64,000 nt of DNA from Takifugu bimaculatus (lineage: Eukaryota; Chordata; Actinopteri; Tetraodontiformes; Tetraodontidae), in contig CP034986.1 of assembly GCA_004026145.2 (NCBI GenBank), positions 5,704,421 through 5,768,420 on the forward strand, read 5' to 3'. The position numbers were made by a program, and so were the translations under genes. Below the pieces are notes generated by a model. The model was not told the DNA's origin and made no database searches. It worked only from the letters and a program-made list of their open reading frames with translations. Shown here in pieces: positions 60,350-64,000 of the stretch (within the stretch, counting starts at the first letter, position 1; every line of letters begins with the position of its first letter).

Positions 60350-60434
60350 GCAGCCACACGCAGCCTGAGCTCAACAGCTGTGGACACAGAGCCAAGAGCA
60401 GACGACCTCTATCATGACTGATCCATCAACAAAG

Positions 60435-61023
60435 ATGAGTGAGTGAAGAAGCTTCTCTTTCTATATGGTACTTTATATAACAATGTAATAACAATAACAG
60501 CATGAGGGTGTTTGTTTCCTACAGGTGTCCTTTTCACAGCAGTCCTACAGACAGGAGGTAATGTTGGACCCTTTCAGGGAGACACAACTTTGATTTTCAA
60601 CAAGGCAATCACCAACGTGGGGGAGGCGTACGACATCTGTACAGGTGAGTCACACTCCCCAGCTGATGGACACACATCAGGCAGTTTCCTTCAGGTTTGA
60701 GAGCCCAACAAGTAAAACCCAAAGTTTCTCTTCTTACAGGCCTCTTCAAAGCTCCTGTCACAGGCTTTTACTGCTTCAGCTTCTCCTACCAAGCTGACAA
60801 AAGGGAACAATCGGGGCTGACTCTGATGAAGAACGATGAAGCCATTGTGAAGGCGTTCGACAGTAACCAGCCAGGGATTCAGCATGTTGATAACGCTTCC
60901 AGCACTGCATGTCTGGAACTTCAGAGAGGAGACCATGTGTCTGTGGTCCTGCCTAAAAGTTGTCATGTCTGTGGCATTGGTAAAGCCACCAGCTTCACTG
61001 GTTTTCTCATCAGCAAGGCTTAA
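60435..61023 (+). CDS. C1q-domain protein, copy B
   Basis: Exons: 60435-60438, 60525-60644 and 60740-61023, again 135 residues with intact frame and splice sites. The layout is identical to copy A: a one-codon first exon, no signal peptide and a whole C1q domain (FKAPVTGFYCFSFSYQ, DNASSTACLELQRGD, TSFTGFLISKA). Differences from A include ICTG for ISTG, NDEAIV for NSEAIV and KSCHVCGIGKA for NGCHACGIGGT. The added Cys is notable. Poly(A) signal at 61122-61127. The high identity, introns included, shows a recent duplication. Confidence 0.88.
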
Positions 61024-61498
61024 AAAGTGTCTCCAAACCCTCAAACAAGAGTGACTAAACATACACCCTGTAACCAATTTAGCATCTTCAGCTTAAAATG
61101 ACACTGGATCAAAAAATCTAAAATAAACTCATTGCAGCATCATTTCAGGTGTTTTGTATTTTATTTAAACTCAGCACACCACAAATCACAGTTAGCCTAA
61201 ATAATATTCTCATTGATGATCTTGTTCCTGGAAACACATTGGATTGTTTTATTCATTGCAGAGCTTAAATAGGGGATTTTAAAATATAGACATCCTTAAT
61301 TTTGTATATTTATTGGTTGTTAAAAACACCAATATCAATAAAAGTAGCTGCCCTGAATGATCCATCCCAGGGGCTAATCATTATATAAACCAAAGAATTG
61401 TCTATTACGAACATAATAAGAATGATAATAATTACTCGTGTTGTTATTTGTGGCACACTGCATCTTGGTCCGCTGGGTCTATCCTGGTCAGAGAGTTC

Positions 61499-61891
61499 TG
61501 TTAGGCGAGGTTTTCTAATGGACCCGAAAGTAGACAAAACGCACTGTCCAACATTGGTGTCCAACACCAGGGTTTTTCTTAAAAGGTCAGTTCAAAAGTC
61601 CTCTTGGACTGCAGGAGAAACACTCGTCCAGCCTTCCAGGGCGCACAGAGAGCTCCAACGCGAAGAAACAAGAGAGTCTGGTCCTGCGCGTTATTCCCTC
61701 AGCTTGGTGACGTGGAGACCTTGAACAGGCAGGGAGAAGCGTTACTACGAGTTCTAACAAACATGAAGAAACAGGAGTCAGATCTACCATGGAAACACGA
61801 TAACTCTCTGACGCTGGCAGACAGGCACTCCGTCCTTAAATAGGTGATGGAGATTTCCAACAGGTGCTTCCTGTCAACAACACCTCAAGGT
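61499..61891. mobile_element. Probable LTR-like insertion downstream of C1q copy B
   Basis: AGTTC occurs at 61494-61498 and 61892-61896, and the right flank (gccttgagaagctt) resumes homology with 55711. The insert starts TGTTAGGCG and has 'ccgtccttaaatagg', as in the solo LTR at 57.6 kb. The right end is not CA, so the boundary is tentative. Confidence 0.45.
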
Positions 61892-62110
61892 AGTTCGCCT
61901 TGAGAAGCTTAACTCCGCCCTTAACACTAGAAGTCCCAGCATTTTTCTGTCTACGTAGAAGACCCACACAGAGGCCATTTGGCCTGACCACTTTCCCCGA
62001 ATACACTAATCACTCATTTTGTTATGGTAATGAGGCTGTTAGTGGCAGTGTGTGGGGTGAGGGGGTCACACCTTACAGAGAATGAGGAATAAAAACACAT
62101 TCTCTCAGAA

Positions 62111-62140
62111 CTGAAGAAGCCTTCTGGATAGAAGGCGAAA
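62111..62140 (+). ncRNA. Third hammerhead ribozyme-like core
   Basis: CTGAAGA, a fully paired stem II (GCCTTCT/AGAAGGC) and GAAA, followed by 'tgtcttcaagagaag' and the 'cagtccagttgaca' tail seen in the inverted repeat. Here it stands alone, without the inverted arm. Confidence 0.5.
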
Positions 62141-62389
62141 TGTCTTCAAGAGAAGAAACCCAGTCCAGTTGACAGAGAAAACTACAATGATACAATGACC
62201 TGGATGATTGAGAATCTACACAGACAAAAACACATTCTATTCTAAATTGTGAACCTGTGAATGTCCCATGTGACCATAACGACTCATCGACTGCAACCAG
62301 ACAATTGTTTGATGGATAAATACACTATTTATGTATATACTGTATATAAGTCTTATTTTATTTTATTTATCTTATTCTATCGTGGTCTT

Positions 62390-62505
62390 CTTTATGTTGA
62401 ATGTCGCAGCGGCACACCATGAAAAATTCTTAGTTTGTGTAATACTGTGTATTACATGAACAATGGCAATAAACCTGCTTCTGATTCTGATTCTGATTCA
62501 CATCG
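62390..62505 (+). repeat. 3' tail of a LINE-like element
   Basis: The sequence ends 'caataaacctgcttctgatt' followed by CTGATT repeats. This is the form of a LINE 3' end in fish. The coding part is absent. Confidence 0.5.
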
Positions 62506-63102
62506 TCTGAGCAGCCACTCTGCTGTCCCCGCATTCTCTGAAGCCTTGCAAAAGTCTGATGGAATCTCTTGCTCTTGTGGACACAAACTGTGGTCATGTA
62601 TTTGAGAAGCCTTTTCCCCTTCAAATCCAAATGATGTGTGAATATCTCTTTTAAATGTCAATCCCAGTAAGTTCTTTGAAGTGGACTAACGTGCCAAGTT
62701 CATCAAACCAAAATGGCCACTCCTCTCTCGGGCATTTGATACTTTTTCCCCCGTTGACATGTTGACGCTGTGTGTAAACAGTGGACTTTGGACATTTTAC
62801 CTCCTTTGGATTGGCATCTGAGTGTTGGAACATAATCTGAAGTTTTGTCATCTTTTGCTGCTGGCTACCTTGAGTTTCTTCAATGGGGTGGAATTTTACA
62901 TTCCACTTAATGCATCCATAAGTTTCCAGCATTGCTGTTCTTTCCTATCTCTTTCTTATCATGGAACCCCATCTGTGTCTGAGTCATCACCCCAATTTGT
63001 AAATGCAATTCCTCATTTGAATTTATAGACTCTCAGTTTATTTGCATTAGATGGATATCCGCTATTTGATGTTTGCTCATTATCAAAGGTTGAGACCTGT
63101 GC
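62506..63102. other. Unassigned sequence, possible old coding relic
   Basis: The minus frames 62452-62661, 62651-62932 and 63013-63198 are compositionally protein-like but broken and unrecognised. No gene is called. Confidence 0.35.
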
Positions 63103-63229
63103 TTGTGGAAAACCTTGCAAGGTGTTCAGGGCTCGAAACACCCTGATGGCCTGACGAGCATTCTCAAATCTTATTGCAGACTTCAGAGCGGCCTCCAAAG
63201 TGTCCTCGCCTTGTTCACGATGGCAGAAC

Positions 63230-63900
63230 TAAAGATAAAGATCGATGCCACCATTGAAGTGTCGGAGCCCCAGCCAGGCCGTCCGGGTCTTCTTTTGGAC
63301 CTTCGAAATGGGACAATAGCCATCTGTCGAGGAAGATGGTGCAAACATTCACAAGCCTTCCACACGAAAAACGAGACTGGGTTTATCTGATTTTTGTGAA
63401 ACGTGTCATAGGTTTTCTTTTGTTTTTTCTTTCTATAGACTAGAAAGACTCCCGTGTTGATATTATCCCTGTTTCATTCCCATTTTTAGCTTATTTCATA
63501 CATCCATACCGGTGATGATCACAGTGCACGGTATGTGTCGACAGGTGAGGCTGCACAAAAGGTGATCAGAGTAACAAATCAAAGAGAACGAGCACAGGAG
63601 CGGGTAGGCAATTAACACTTGGCGTTTAAGCGACAAACTGGCAACTCACAAGTGGAGGAGCTGGAGATAAATACTGCTGCTCCTGATGAGCTGATGAGCA
63701 GCAGGTGAGGAACTACAGAGGAGGAGTTGGAGAAATCTGCCTCCCACACCAGGCCTGAACAAATGAGGGAAACGAGCGCAACAAAACAAGCACTGGAACA
63801 AAGCAAAAACACATCTGACCTCCACATCCTAACAGCGCCAACTGGTTTGGGAAATGACCTGGAGTCCTTCTGCCTGCCACACCCAGCCTGAACAAATTAG
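63230..63900 (+). repeat. Duplicated block, partner of 57.95-58.95 kb
   Basis: It repeats the blocks of the 57.95-58.95 kb region without the solo LTR and with a shorter copy of the 458-base insertion. The solo LTR's empty target site is visible at 63403-63407 (GTGTC). Confidence 0.7.
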
Positions 63901-64000
63901 GGAAACGTGTTATGATAAGTGTTTATTTACAATATCTACAAAGTGCAATGGTGAATTGTGTGCAGAAACCCAACTTGAACCGGTGATCTTCAATGGAGAG

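Noticed and set aside
63103..63390. 95-residue plus-strand frame ending CRGRWCKHSQAFHTKNE
   Set aside because: The partner at 58.1 kb has lost the frame and no family is recognised; it is kept only as part of a duplicated block.

Overview
Teleost nuclear DNA. Many short GT-AG introns, often 70-150 bases, and dense gene packing point to a compact percomorph genome, pufferfish-like in density. All calls come from reading splice sites and comparing translations with protein families from memory; no search was run. Exon joins were checked by phase arithmetic.

Region 1, 2.6-43.4 kb: seven genes in a row on the minus strand. They are nop10, lpcat4, emc4, a CYLD-like deubiquitinase, a group II adenylyl cyclase (best read as adcy4), khnyn and a cerebellin. 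nop10, lpcat4 and emc4 are neighbours on human 15q14. The cyclase, KHNYN and the cerebellin match the human 14q11.2 block ADCY4-RIPK3-CBLN3-KHNYN. A broken RIPK3 kinase remnant lies between khnyn and the cerebellin on the plus strand. Both khnyn exon 1 and the cerebellin exon 2 carry one base too many, so each is frameshifted as given.

Region 2, 45-53 kb: transcription switches to the plus strand and to immune-type genes. These are a RING/B-box/PRY-SPRY TRIM of the bloodthirsty (btr) type and a secreted lectin with two C-type lectin domains.

Region 3, 53-64 kb: a young, rearranged array of small C1q-domain genes. It has two intact 135-residue copies on plus and one truncated inverted copy. 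The copies are interleaved with a solo LTR, an internally deleted Ty3/gypsy element, other insertions, a long inverted repeat and three hammerhead-ribozyme-like motifs. Paralogous empty sites allow part of the insertion order to be read.

The rest is intergenic DNA with microsatellites, repeats and CpG-rich promoters. I see no tRNA, rRNA or CRISPR. Nothing amounts to a wholly new system. The most unusual items are the nested palindrome with hammerhead-like cores, the RIPK3 relic, the cyclase with a very long N-terminus and the KHNYN with two UBA-like segments.
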